A stretch of 64,000 nt of DNA, from positions 62,462,501 through 62,526,500 of the forward strand of contig NC_088782.1 of the NCBI RefSeq assembly GCF_958450345.1. Direction: 5' to 3'. A model generated the notes under the pieces. The model saw only the letters and a list, made by a program, of their open reading frames with translations, had not been told where the DNA came from and did no database searches. The stretch is from Calliphora vicina (lineage: Eukaryota > Arthropoda > Insecta > Diptera > Calliphoridae). Made by a program: the position numbers and the translations under genes. Of this stretch, positions 21,331 to 30,293 are shown piece after piece. Each line of letters opens with the position of its first letter. The stretch's first letter is position 1.

Positions 21331-21339
21331 AGAACTAGT

Positions 21340-21470
21340 GTTTATAAAAAACCGACTTTTCAAAAAACCGGTTTGTCGGTTAACCGAAAATTGGCCTTTT
21401 TTAAAAAACCGATTTTTCGGTTGACCGACATCGAAAAAACGGTTAAACCGGTTAACCGTCATATATGTAT
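21340..21470. repeat. Cluster of AACCGGTT-type inverted motifs
   Basis: Repeated AAAAACCGATTTTTCGG, AACCGGTTTGTCGG and AACCGGTTAACC words in both orientations over 130 bp. Such clusters are common in the subterminal parts of hAT-type elements. No partner end or target duplication was found, so the identity is inferred. A comparable motif (CCAAAAAACCGAAG) lies in the Helitron copies at 39195 and 54910. Confidence 0.35.
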
Positions 21471-22050
21471 GTGTAGAAAACATAAAATGTCCAATAAAGT
21501 ATATACATCTCTAAAATTTGTAGTTTTTAGTAGTCAGAATGACTATAAATATGAGGCATTTCATGTCAAGCTCAGGTCCATTCCTTTAAGATATTTTGTA
21601 ACGCAAAACATAACATTTTTAAATTTGTTTGTAAAATCGATTTTTTTTTCCAATGTAGGCCTTTTTTAGAATTTTTTTTTACTCAAAGAAAGCTTAGGAC
21701 TTTTCCTTTAATACTTATTTTGTCGCTTAGTGGGATGTGAGTGGTATATCTATCAAAATAAATTGTTTGTAACTCCAGACATACAATTATTGACTTTTGT
21801 TTGCAAATTCGAACTTTTTTTTCAAAATGGACCCTTTTTATACCCTACAAAAATATTAGTCTAACACCCACCTTAACGTATACCGATCGACTTAGAATCA
21901 CTTTTTGAGTCGGCTAAACGATGTCCGTCCGTCCGTCTGGCTGGCTGGCTGTCTATGTAAACCTTGTGCGCAGAGTACAGGTGGCAATTTTGAAGATATT
22001 TCGATCAAATTTGGTACATATTATTTTTTTCGGCCCAAGGACGAAGTCTA

Positions 22051-24413
22051 CACAGAGAAAACAGATTCGTGTCCACAGCCGAATTTGGCGCCAATCGAAT
22101 TTTGTCGGTTGCAAGTACTATCGTTCTATTCTGTTGAAATGACTGAATATATTAGTATATACAATATTCCTTTGCTGAATTAACGATACACACAACTACT
22201 CGAAAATAATAATTCAGTGGTAAGGACTGAAAGTATCAGTTGGAACAATTTATATATTTTTTGTTTTGTCAAAATACATACACACATAAATTAATTGTTT
22301 TTTTGTGATTCTATATTCATTTATATTAAAATTACATGTAAATGCTACTTCTCTAATTATATCTAAACATATCACAAATAATACAAAATTATTCTGAAAA
22401 TAAGAGAATCTCGCGAAGGTTGGAACAGGCCCGTATTACTTTTTTTTCATATATATGAGTCGTCCATCACAGTAGGTACGAAAATTGGAGACATATTCAT
22501 ATTCAGGTTTCATTAGATGCGATGCAGTAAAGCATTTGATTTCTGCGTTTATGACCAGTGTTGAAAATTCAGCCATGATTTCTTTCTTTGAAATAATGTT
22601 AAAAAATCTTTAGTGACAATTTAAATTTATGTCAATGTATGCATACATGTACAAAAATGTATTTAGCTGAACCTAATTAACCTTCGCTTTACCAATACCC
22701 ACCGGGTACCACATAGTTTTTATTGGTTTAATATTTTTTTTAATTTTGTTTCGATTTAAATGAAATTTATACTCACTGAACAAATTTTAAGGTTCTATAG
22801 AATTTAATAGAAACATTTTAAACTTTTTATAAGGTTTTTTAAATTTTTTAAAACTTCATTCATCGCATATATTTATAAAAGTGTAGTGTCACCCGGGTGG
22901 GTATTGGTAAACCATGTACATAAAAAAACCTTTGGTAAAGCGAAGGTTAATAATGAAGAACTTACCTTCTCGTATCCTCGTTTATAATTATTACTGGTTG
23001 TTTCTTCTTGTAAAATAAATTTAATTATTTAGATTTTTCATTTCATTTTAAGAATTCTTTTTATAAAATGACAAAAAAACTTCAACAATTTTCCATTGGT
23101 TGACAAACTAGTATTACTATATGTATATCATAATCGAATTTTTCGTTTGCAACCATCAATATGCTGAATATAATTCGGTTGTGTTTTCCGAATTCATTAA
23201 ATTATATTTAGTAAAGACACAAACCGGTGCTTTAAGGCTGCTTCAACCATATTTCAATTGCAATTATGGTTTTAAAATTCTTATTACCGAAATTCAGTTA
23301 AATTTATAGTTATTTAATAACTACAATAAATATTCGATACATATTATTAAATTTTTATAATCATAACCGATTTCCAACAAATCTATTTTCTGTGTGTAGA
23401 TTCGTGTTCACAACCGAATTTGGCGCCAATCGAATTTTGTCAGTTGCATGTACTATCGTTCTATTCGGTTGGAATTACTGAATATATTAGTACATATATA
23501 CAATATTCTTTTGCTAAATGGTACTCACAACTGTTTTAAAAAATTAATTCGGTGAAGGGCACCAATATTGGAAGTTGGAGTAATTAACTACATTTTTTTT
23601 TAAATAATATTCTATTCAACAAGATACATAAATATTTTTCATTTTATTTAGCAAGGAAAATGATACATAACAAAATAGAAAGATCAAATACATATGTCTT
23701 GAATCTGAAATTAGTTCTGCATGTACACTTAGGTGGTGGGAGAAAAAATGTTGGCTTGACTCGAAAAACTGGAGATATATGTTTAATCATATCAGGCAGC
23801 ACATCATATATAGGATTCTTGTATTTGTCAAACAGTTATTACAAATATGTTCATTCTAATAGTGGATGAGAACCAGAATTGCTACTGAGACACCTACATA
23901 TAAATACACATATTTAAAAATATCTTTAGTGCAAATATTTTTGAATGGATGTTACTTACATATTCTTACAAGTGAAGCCATCAAATGTCCAATTATCCAA
24001 AGCACTACAACCGTTTAATGTCCATTATCCAACATCTTTTCTGTAGATTGTGTATGTTCTTTGAAATATTTTTTATTATTTTGAATTTATTTTTTTTTTT
24101 TGAAAAATGTCAAAAAATCTAAACCTTCTATTGATTGTGAACATCGAATTGAAATTATTTTCTATTTGAATAATCAATTATCAATTACTATATCCGAAAA
24201 CCTTAAGTTAAAGGTAGTAAAGATACAAACCGCATCAATTAATAACTTTTACGGTTGTTGGAACCTCAGTTCGATTGTTATTGAGGTTTTATTATTCTAA
24301 CCATTAGACATCGTTTAAGTATATCGAATTTTAATAATTACAATCGAATTTCTGTCATGCTTATTACTTATTTATAATTACAACTGATTTCCGATCGATC
24401 TTTTTTCTGTGTG
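22051..24413. mobile_element. Tandem D-element dimer
   Basis: The first unit starts CACAGAGAAAACAGATTCGT and ends ATCTATTTTCTGTGTG at about 23396. The second starts immediately (TAGATTCGTGTTCACAACCG) and ends TTTTTTCTGTGTG near 24413. Both begin with GAATTTGGCGCCAATCGAAT and GTACTATCGTTCTATTC. The units share one terminal junction, as a head-to-tail composite would. An 80-bp stretch near 22675-22950 carries its own inverted pair (CCTTCGCTTTACCAATACCC / GGGTATTGGTAAACC..AAGCGAAGG), a further small nested palindrome. Confidence 0.65.
22680..22950. mobile_element. Small inverted-repeat element inside the D dimer
   Basis: TTAACCTTCGCTTTACCAAT at 22679 is mirrored by TTGGTAAAGCGAAGGTTAA ending at about 22950. 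A second inverted pair, ACCCACCGGGT / ACCCGGGTGGGT, lies inside. TTAA stands at both outer edges, so a piggyBac-like MITE (TTAA|CCTTCGC) is the likely explanation. It is about 265 bp and non-coding. Confidence 0.65.
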
Positions 24414-25386
24414 TGGCTAAATTCGGTCCATTATTTCACCTAGCCCCCATACAAATGTCCTTCCGAAATTGGAATTTATCGGTCATAAATGTTTAATTTC
24501 TATATATGTATCTCCACAAATTCCGCTCCAAATAAGTTTTATTTATACAAAATTCATGTCACCAAATTTTGTTACAATCGGTCTATAATTAGTCATAGCT
24601 CCCATATAGACCCGCTTCCGAAAATCACTTAAACGTGCATAAATCTCCTAAAAATTTTGGTATATACACAAAATTCAACATAAATAACTTTCATATAGAC
24701 ATAAATCACACGATCTAATTTCATGGTGATCGGTCCACAATTGGTCATAGCTCCCATATAAGGCCCACTTCCGAAAATCACTCACGAATATAAATTATTG
24801 ATATTTTAAAAGAAAAATATGTTTACTCATTTACTTGGTGTAGGTTATTATATGGTCGGGCTTGACCGACCATACTTTCTTACTTGTTTTAATTTATTTT
24901 TTTTGCTAAAAATAAAGCTTAGTTGATTTCCTTTAAGTCCTATTTGGTCACTTAGTGGGATGCGAGTGGAATAAATATCAAAATAAATGTTTTGTAACTG
25001 AAGATATACAATTTTAGATTTTTTTTTTTTTTGCAAAATCCAAAACTTTTTACTTTTTTTAAAATGGTCCCTTTTTTAATTTTTTTTTTGCTGTAAAGAA
25101 AGCTTAGGTCTATTCCTTTAAGATGGTGTTGGTCGCTCAGGGGATGCGAGTGAGATATATATCAAAATAAATGTTTCATATCAGAAAGTCGAGGTGATAG
25201 TAAATTTCAAAATTATCAAATATTTAATTAACAAATTGATTTACAGTTTTTGATTGAAATTTAATGAATAACCAATAATTAGAACAAGTATTATATATTT
25301 AGTAACATATTTATACTCAATTCCATTTGACTGAGATAATAATTTTGAAATTTTTACAAAATAAAACGGACTTAGCACTTTTGTAT

Positions 25387-25905
25387 ATGGGGCATTTCAT
25401 GTCAAGTGAACCAACTTTTGAAATCGATGTCTTCCGATCGGGATGACCCGGGATGACTTTGCACCAAGGTTAGTTTTATTCGATAGTAACTTAGACACAA
25501 TTTTTCAACTATATCGGTCGAGAAAATTGGGGGTCAAAATTTGACATTTTGTCCAAGCAGGTGTTTTTTCTTATCCATGTATCTTATTACCTATTGTTCT
25601 TAGCAAAATGTGTCCCGAATAGCTTACATAGCTATTTCATCAACATTTCAAAAAAAAAAAATATTTTAAAAAAAATAAAACAATCTTAATATTTTTTTTC
25701 CGAAATCAAAAACTTTTTTGATTTTTTTTTAAATGGGACCTTTTTCTTCTAAAAATAAAGTTTAGATATTTTCCTTGAAGACCTATTTGGTCGCTTAGTG
25801 GGATGCGTGTGGGATATCTATCAAAATAAATATTTTGTAACTCAAAACATACAATTTTTGACTTTTTTTTGCAAAATCAAAAACTTTGTTACAAGTCCAA
25901 AGAAC
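25387..25905 (+). mobile_element. Foldback B3, one arm only
   Basis: Preceded by TATAT, it opens GGGGCATTTCATGTCAAGTG, AACTTTTGAAATCGATGTCT, then ACCTATTGTTCTTAGCAA and one tandem unit (GGTCGCTTAGTGGGATGCG). It stops at about 25905 (CAAAAACTTTGTT), and the opposite arm is missing. Confidence 0.7.
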
Positions 25906-26712
25906 GGACCTATAAGATGCAAACGCACTTCTTCTTAGCTGTGATTATTTGTCATTATAAATCATACTAAGTAATTAATAAAACTCCATTATCAGAATTC
26001 AAAAATATTTCAAATCATGGATTTAAGGACGTTTTTTGTCTCTCCTGTAATATTTCTGAAAAGCTTACGAAATGATTAATAAATTAGAATTTTAAGAACA
26101 AAACCGGTTAATAAACACTAGATGGAACACATTCATCATAAGCTTTGGTGAGCAATTGATTATGAATAGAAGCATCTTCTTTTGTAAACATTCCTTTGTG
26201 TAAATTTCGGTATTTCTAGAGCACTTTTTAACAAATGTTTGGCTACTTTTGCTGCAACTATATATTGCTTGCCATATCAAGAAGGTTTTGAGAAAATTTT
26301 CTGCGACATTCCCTCAAGTATCAGCAACATAAAAATATTGACCCGGAAACTGCGAAAATTTTTCCATACGTACGTTTCGTCATCCATTATGACTTCAATT
26401 TCTGTGATTTTTCTTTGGCCTCTAAATGTTTAGCAGAGTTTCTGGCAGGAACTTTTTGAGGCTTATATATTTTCAAACCTAAATAGTCTGAGTGCTGAGC
26501 TAACCGGACTGCTTTCCTACCCAATGTGTTGGGAGCTCTTTTGAAAATAACTAATATTTATTGGCTTTAGAAACATCATGTGGACCATTCCTTCTACATG
26601 ATTCAGGGTTTCTATCAATGGACAAGTTCTTCCGATACCCCGATGGAATCAGTTTGACGGCAGACCTTTGATTGTTTGGCCAACTTTTTGTAGGACCAAG
26701 TTGGGTTTTGTT

Positions 26713-26865
26713 AAGAATTAGTGTGCTGAATTCCCAATAAATTCACTGAAATTTATTGTTGGGGGATAAGCTAGTTCCTATGCGCATTTCACTGGTTGCT
26801 TAGGCCAGATCATCAGGATACCTTTTCCCAAAAGGCTTTAGAAAAAACACTAGAGTGAATGAGAA
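26713..26865 (-). mobile_element. 153-bp retro-insert carrying a hammerhead-like motif
   Basis: TGGGTTTTGTT stands on both sides (26702-26712 and 26866-26876). Copy 1 of the host element has a single TAGGATTTGTT at 971-981, so this is a clean insertion with an 11-bp duplication. That length suits target-primed retrotransposition rather than a cut-and-paste transposon. It has no poly-A. It contains a palindrome (CCCAATAAATT..AAATTTATTG) next to the ribozyme-like core. It could be a fragment of a Penelope-like element or a retrozyme-type SINE. Confidence 0.6.
26770..26827 (-). ncRNA. Hammerhead-ribozyme-like core
   Basis: On the minus strand the order is GGTATC, CTGATGA (26816-26810), a stem CTGG-CCTAAGCAA-CCAG, GAAA (26790-26787), TGCGCA, ATA (26781-26779) as the NUH site, then GGAACT. 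Known type-I hammerheads of Penelope-like elements and retrozymes have this order, with a very short stem III as here. GGTATC can pair with GGAACT with wobbles and one mismatch. Odd point: the 10.1-11.1 pair, normally G-C, is U-U, so activity may be weak or lost. Confidence 0.45.
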
Positions 26866-27060
26866 TGGGTTTTGTTGAAAATATTTAATAATTTTAGTAC
26901 GCACTTTTTTCTCGCCACTCATTTTAATTAGATTAACAACAAATGAACATAATTGACATTAAGAATAATAACTGACATACTTTTCAAAGGTAACTTAAAA
27001 AAATCTTGGGTTAAAAGTTTTAAGGAAAAACGTGTGTTAAGGTTTTTCGATCTCCTTCCT

Positions 27061-28015
27061 AATTAAGAAATATGAATTTTGGAGCAATATAAAAACCAAG
27101 CTAAACATTTGTACCGAATTCAAGTTGAAAGATTGATTCTTTTTATCGACATTTTTCGTTTCGTCCCAGTAATAAAACTGATTACAATTCACTATTGCTT
27201 TTTCAATATATTGTAGTACCTATAATTAATTTGGTTTATTATGTGAGTTTCCAAATGAAAAAATTATAAATACCAACAATAAACAAATAATTGAATTAAA
27301 TTTAATCATTTCAAACTACATACATACATATAATATGAGCATTTTTATATAAATTACAGTGTATTTTTCACTTGATTTAATTGCTAAGTAATACAAGCAT
27401 TCAAACATGCAAGCAAACTGAAATTTTAACGATAAATATGAGTTCAACTATAGGTTACTTCCAAGTGGAAAAAATTAAGGATAAATACTCAAGGCCTCAT
27501 ATACTTTCGGCACGTTTTGTCATTGCGCTCCAAGACTATCCATACTTCCTTTCTTTAGTAGTACTTATGGAAGACAGTGGTCCGCAGAAGACATGGTCTT
27601 ATTAAACCTAGTGCTTTGGAAGATTTAGCTGGCTAAAATATTTCAGTCTATTTCCATTTTTTTAAAATATTTGGAGAGTTCTTTCTACCTAAATATCAAA
27701 AGAAAAAATTATATTTTACAAAAATGTAAAACTAAACTTCAGTATGAAAATCCTGTAAATGTGTAATTCTAGAAATTATGGACTAAGTGATTAGATTATG
27801 AATGCTGTTACAACATTATGCATATATGAATTAGAGACACTTTTTGAGTTATGTCAATATTATTGCATTTGAGCGATATATAGTCATACATACTTTTTAT
27901 AGAATATTGAATTAATAAAAGCTTACAAATTTCTAATTAAATTTATGTACATAATTATTTGTTGTGAAAAGAAAAATTAACCATACTAAGTAAAACTGTT
28001 TAATAAAAATATAAT
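27061..28015. other. Unassigned stretch before the Tc1 element
   Basis: About 950 bp. A 74-codon plus-strand frame at 27381-27605 includes SRPHILSARFVIALQDYPYF and is of more even composition than the surroundings, but I recognise no domain. Its start lies in AT-rich sequence and no splice sites mark it. I leave it uncalled as a gene. Confidence 0.35.
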
Positions 28016-28017
28016 TA

Positions 28018-28045
28018 CACATCTGCTCAAAATAATAGATACACC
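28018..28045 (+). repeat. Tc1 element left outer terminal repeat
   Basis: 28 bp, identical in inverted form to 29644-29671. The word CTCAAAATAATAGATACA recurs in changed form (CTCATAATAATAGATACA) at the inner site, suggesting this is the part bound by transposase. Confidence 0.95.
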
Positions 28046-28220
28046 AAAATTTATTTTTTAAAAACGAAAAAAAATAATGGTATATTGTAAAATTATAAAA
28101 AAAATTCTGTCGATTTTTATTTATAGTTAAAAGGAGAGTAAAAAACAAAAACAAAATATTTCATAATTAATAATAAATATTATAAAGTAAATTAAATTTC
28201 TTAAATTTCGAAAAATTTGG

Positions 28221-28241
28221 TGCTCATAATAATAGATACAT
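28221..28241 (+). repeat. Tc1 element left inner direct repeat
   Basis: TGCTCATAATAATAGATACA differs from the outer repeat by one base over the shared core. It lies about 200 bp inside the left end, between the terminus and the transposase stop codon. Confidence 0.85.
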
Positions 28242-28313
28242 TTTTAAAAATTCTTATTAAACAAAAGCTAATAAATTTTATCTTAAAAAAATTAGTTTAT
28301 TATTAAAGTAAAA

Positions 28314-29327
28314 CTAGTATCCAGTATATCCACCTTTGTTTTGTAAAACTTTCTCCACTCTTCTGGGCATACTGGATATCAAGTTCTGACACTTCTCCAA
28401 TGGAATCTCGTACCATATTTTTTGCGTTTTCTCCCATAAATCGTCTTTATTTTTGAAAACTTCCTTCGAAAGCCTTATCTTTAATTCACTCCACAAGTTT
28501 TCTATTGGGTTTAAATCAGGGGATTGGCTGGGCCAGCTTAAAACAGGTACGTTATTCTCCAAGAACCAGTTTTTAACTAATCTTGAACTATGTTTTGGGT
28601 CGTTGTCCTGCTGGAATGTCCATATTAATGGCATATTTTCCGATGCATATGGAAGCATTACGTTTTCCAATATGTCTCTATACCCACTAGCATTCATGGT
28701 ATCTTCTATTCGGAATATCGGACCAACACCATTCCATGAAAAGCAACCCCAAACCATTATGTTTCCCCCGCCATGTTTTACCGTCTTTTTTGTAAATTTA
28801 ACGTGGAATTCTTTTCCTTTTGGTCGGCGTACATTTCTTTGGCAGTCATTTCCAAACAAATTTATTTTTGTTTCGTCGCTCCATAAAATATTTCTCCATT
28901 TTTTTTCGCCTTCACACCCGGACCATTGTAAGTGCTCTTTAGCAAATTCTAATCTTGTCTTGATATTTTTTTGGCGCATTAGTGGCACTTTTCTGGCAAT
29001 TCTTCCCGGCAATTTAGCTTGTAAAAGACGACGACGAACTGTTTGTGGACTGATTTCGTTACATAGCTCCGCAGAAATAGCTTTCGATGATATGAAAGGC
29101 TCTTTTTTAACCATAAGGACGATCCGTCTATCTGTTTCTGGACTGGTTTTCTTTGGTCTACCGCGAGTTTCTCTTTTTTGTTTTTTAGATAAAGCATTTT
29201 GGACAAAATGTAAAGATCTTCCTATGCTCTTTGCTATTTCCCGTAATGATTTTCCTTGATTTCTCATCGTTTGAACAATTTTTTTCTCATCTTCGGTACA
29301 ATGATGATTTCGTCCCATTTTCTTCAA
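28314..29327 (-). CDS. Tc1-family DD34E transposase, intact
   Basis: 337 residues, the usual Tc1 length. Residues 1-50 hold a helix-turn-helix (LREIAKSIGRSLHFVQNAL). RGRPKK at 55-60 is the GRPR-like minor-groove hook. A second DNA-binding region covers about 62-120 (ISSKAISAEL, TVRRRLL). The catalytic triad is D151 in WSDETKINLF, D241 in QQDNDPKH and E276 in SPDLNPIENLW, with 34 residues between the last two: DD34E. VKHGGGNIMVWGCFSWNG (184-200) is the conserved glycine-rich box. The Met at residue 4 (MGRNHH) is the more typical family start and may be used. No stop or frameshift interrupts it. It should bind the terminal repeats, cut and reinsert at TA in the nucleus. Confidence 0.97.
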   Translation of the reverse strand: MKKMGRNHHCTEDEKKIVQTMRNQGKSLREIAKSIGRSLHFVQNALSKKQKRETRGRPKKTSPETDRRIVLMVKKEPFISSKAISAELCNEISPQTVRRRLLQAKLPGRIARKVPLMRQKNIKTRLEFAKEHLQWSGCEGEKKWRNILWSDETKINLFGNDCQRNVRRPKGKEFHVKFTKKTVKHGGGNIMVWGCFSWNGVGPIFRIEDTMNASGYRDILENVMLPYASENMPLIWTFQQDNDPKHSSRLVKNWFLENNVPVLSWPSQSPDLNPIENLWSELKIRLSKEVFKNKDDLWEKTQKIWYEIPLEKCQNLISSMPRRVEKVLQNKGGYTGY

Positions 29328-29449
29328 AAGAGTCCTATTTTTTATAAAATTGTTGCTAAAATTTAAATTATACTTACTGTTTCACGTAAATAGGAACAAA
29401 AAATTGCACAAAAAAAAATTGTATATAAACAAATTACAAATTACTGATG

Positions 29450-29470
29450 TGTATCTATTTTTATAAGCAA
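29450..29470 (-). repeat. Tc1 element right inner direct repeat
   Basis: The complement of this site reads TGCTTATAAAAATAGATACA, close to the inner repeat on the left. It lies about 200 bp from the right end, so the two ends are symmetrical. Confidence 0.8.
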
Positions 29471-29643
29471 ATAATTTTTTGTAATTCAAATAAATTCGTT
29501 TTTAAAAATCAACATGAATGCAAATAGTTGCCAGATTTTTGACTGACATGACATTGCCAGATAGAAATTTTAATAATATGATGTATTCTTAACGCTTGCG
29601 AGGAAATTTTCAATGTTACCGCCATTTAAATTTGTTCCAATTA

Positions 29644-29671
29644 GGTGTATCTATTATTTTGAGCAGATGTG
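29644..29671 (-). repeat. Tc1 element right outer terminal repeat
   Basis: 28 bp, perfect inverted match to the left outer repeat, followed by the TA target duplication. Confidence 0.95.
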
Positions 29672-29816
29672 TATATTAACAATAGATACAACAAAAAAAA
29701 AGAAATTAATAAAACAATAAATGAATTTATGGATTTTTTTGTTGACACGAGATAAAAAAAGTCATTAAAGTATGAAGCTCTTTTGTATGTTAATATAGAA
29801 TTCATAAGCATATATA

Positions 29817-30066
29817 TCGTCACCTAAAATGCAAAATAACGTAACATCATTTAAAAAATTTTTAAAGTGAAGGGCAGAAAATCATTGAAGAACTGAAAGT
29901 ATCTATGATGTACATCCAATTTCTCCCATTTTATCATTAAACAGAATGAGGGAGCCATTTCTATATTAAAATATTGCTTTTTATTTTTTAACTTATTCAT
30001 TACTATCTATCAAACATTCGATTTTAGTATTTTTGTTGTTAAGTTATTTTGCAGTTTAGGTGACGA
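29817..30066. mobile_element. MITE W, 250 bp with TA duplication
   Basis: The left end TCGTCACCTAAAATGCAAAA is mirrored on the right by TTTTGCAGTTTAGGTGACGA, continuing into TAACG/GTTA. TA stands on both sides. It is non-coding and Tc1/mariner-type by its duplication. The ends are unlike those of the intact Tc1 element next door, so that transposase is not an obvious partner. Confidence 0.75.
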
Positions 30067-30293
30067 TATATACTATTTTTAGCAAACATCGAATAATAAT
30101 CATATCAGTATGAAACATATATAAATGTAACTGCGAAAAAGTCTTAACTGCAAAACACAAAACTTTTCAGGAGAGCATTTTTGTAATATAATTTGCATTT
30201 TTTTATATAAACATATATATGATGTAAAATACCGTGGATTTTCTTCAGAAAACGAAAATCAAACGTATTGTTGCTTAAGAATTTTTCCCTTTT

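Larger units (their letters stand above)
21838..24890 (+). mobile_element. HINE-A copy 5, split by a D-element dimer
   Basis: The left part to 22050 has CACCCACCTTAACGTATACC, GTCCGTCCGTCTGGCTGG and TTCGGCCCAAGGACGAAG. The right part from 24414 has ACCTAGCCCCCATACAAAT, the two HINE modules in inverse sense and the GGTCGG-GCTTGA-CCGACC hairpin, ending TTACTTGTTTT. It sits in a T-run of foldback B5, consistent with Helentron insertion between T residues. About 7 bp of HINE sequence is missing at the D junction. Confidence 0.75.
21552..25180. mobile_element. Foldback B5, degraded, split by HINE-A copy 5
   Basis: It starts GAGGCATTTCATGTCAAG, deleted directly into the tandem-unit sequence CTCAGGTCCATTCCTTTAAG. 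It is broken at 21838 (after GGACCCTTTTT) and resumes at 24891 (AATTTATTTTTTTTGC, then AAATAAAGCTTAG), continuing to about 25180. The halves join correctly when the HINE is removed. Confidence 0.7.
26090..27060 (-). pseudogene. Decayed Tc1/mariner-superfamily transposase, copy 3
   Basis: Collinear with the remnants at 121-1480. Minus-strand frames give MIWQAIYSCSKSSQTFVKKC, IYTKECLQKKMLLFI at 26092-26280, the MVWQAICSCG..FVT..Y.KECLQKRLLPFI block of this family that is missing from copy 1. At 26400-26270 come MMDDETYV-like and REFYVADT-like pieces. Sequence at 26410-26560 matches 650-830 of the first copy (CTAACCGGACTGCTTTCCTA). Between copies 1 and 3 most of the protein can be placed. It is interrupted by a 153-bp insertion. 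Confidence 0.6.
28018..29671 (-). mobile_element. Complete Tc1-type transposon with IR/DR ends
   Basis: 1654 bp flanked by TA on both sides (28016-28017, 29672-29673). The outer 28-bp terminal repeats are identical: they begin CACATCTGCTCAAAATAATA and end GATACACC. Diverged inner copies at 28221-28241 and 29450-29470 give two transposase-binding-like sites per end (IR/DR arrangement, as in Sleeping Beauty-like and some Tc1 elements). It encodes one uninterrupted transposase. Identical outer ends plus an open frame indicate a recent insertion. Confidence 0.95.

Noticed and set aside
27381..27605. 74-codon frame with protein-like composition
   Set aside because: No recognisable domain, no splice sites and an AT-rich start. 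It was kept only as a note within the unassigned stretch.
28453..29259. 268-codon open frame on the plus strand
   Set aside because: It lies antisense to the intact Tc1 transposase. Its composition (Phe, Ser, Cys-rich) is that of a shadow frame, and it has no domain.
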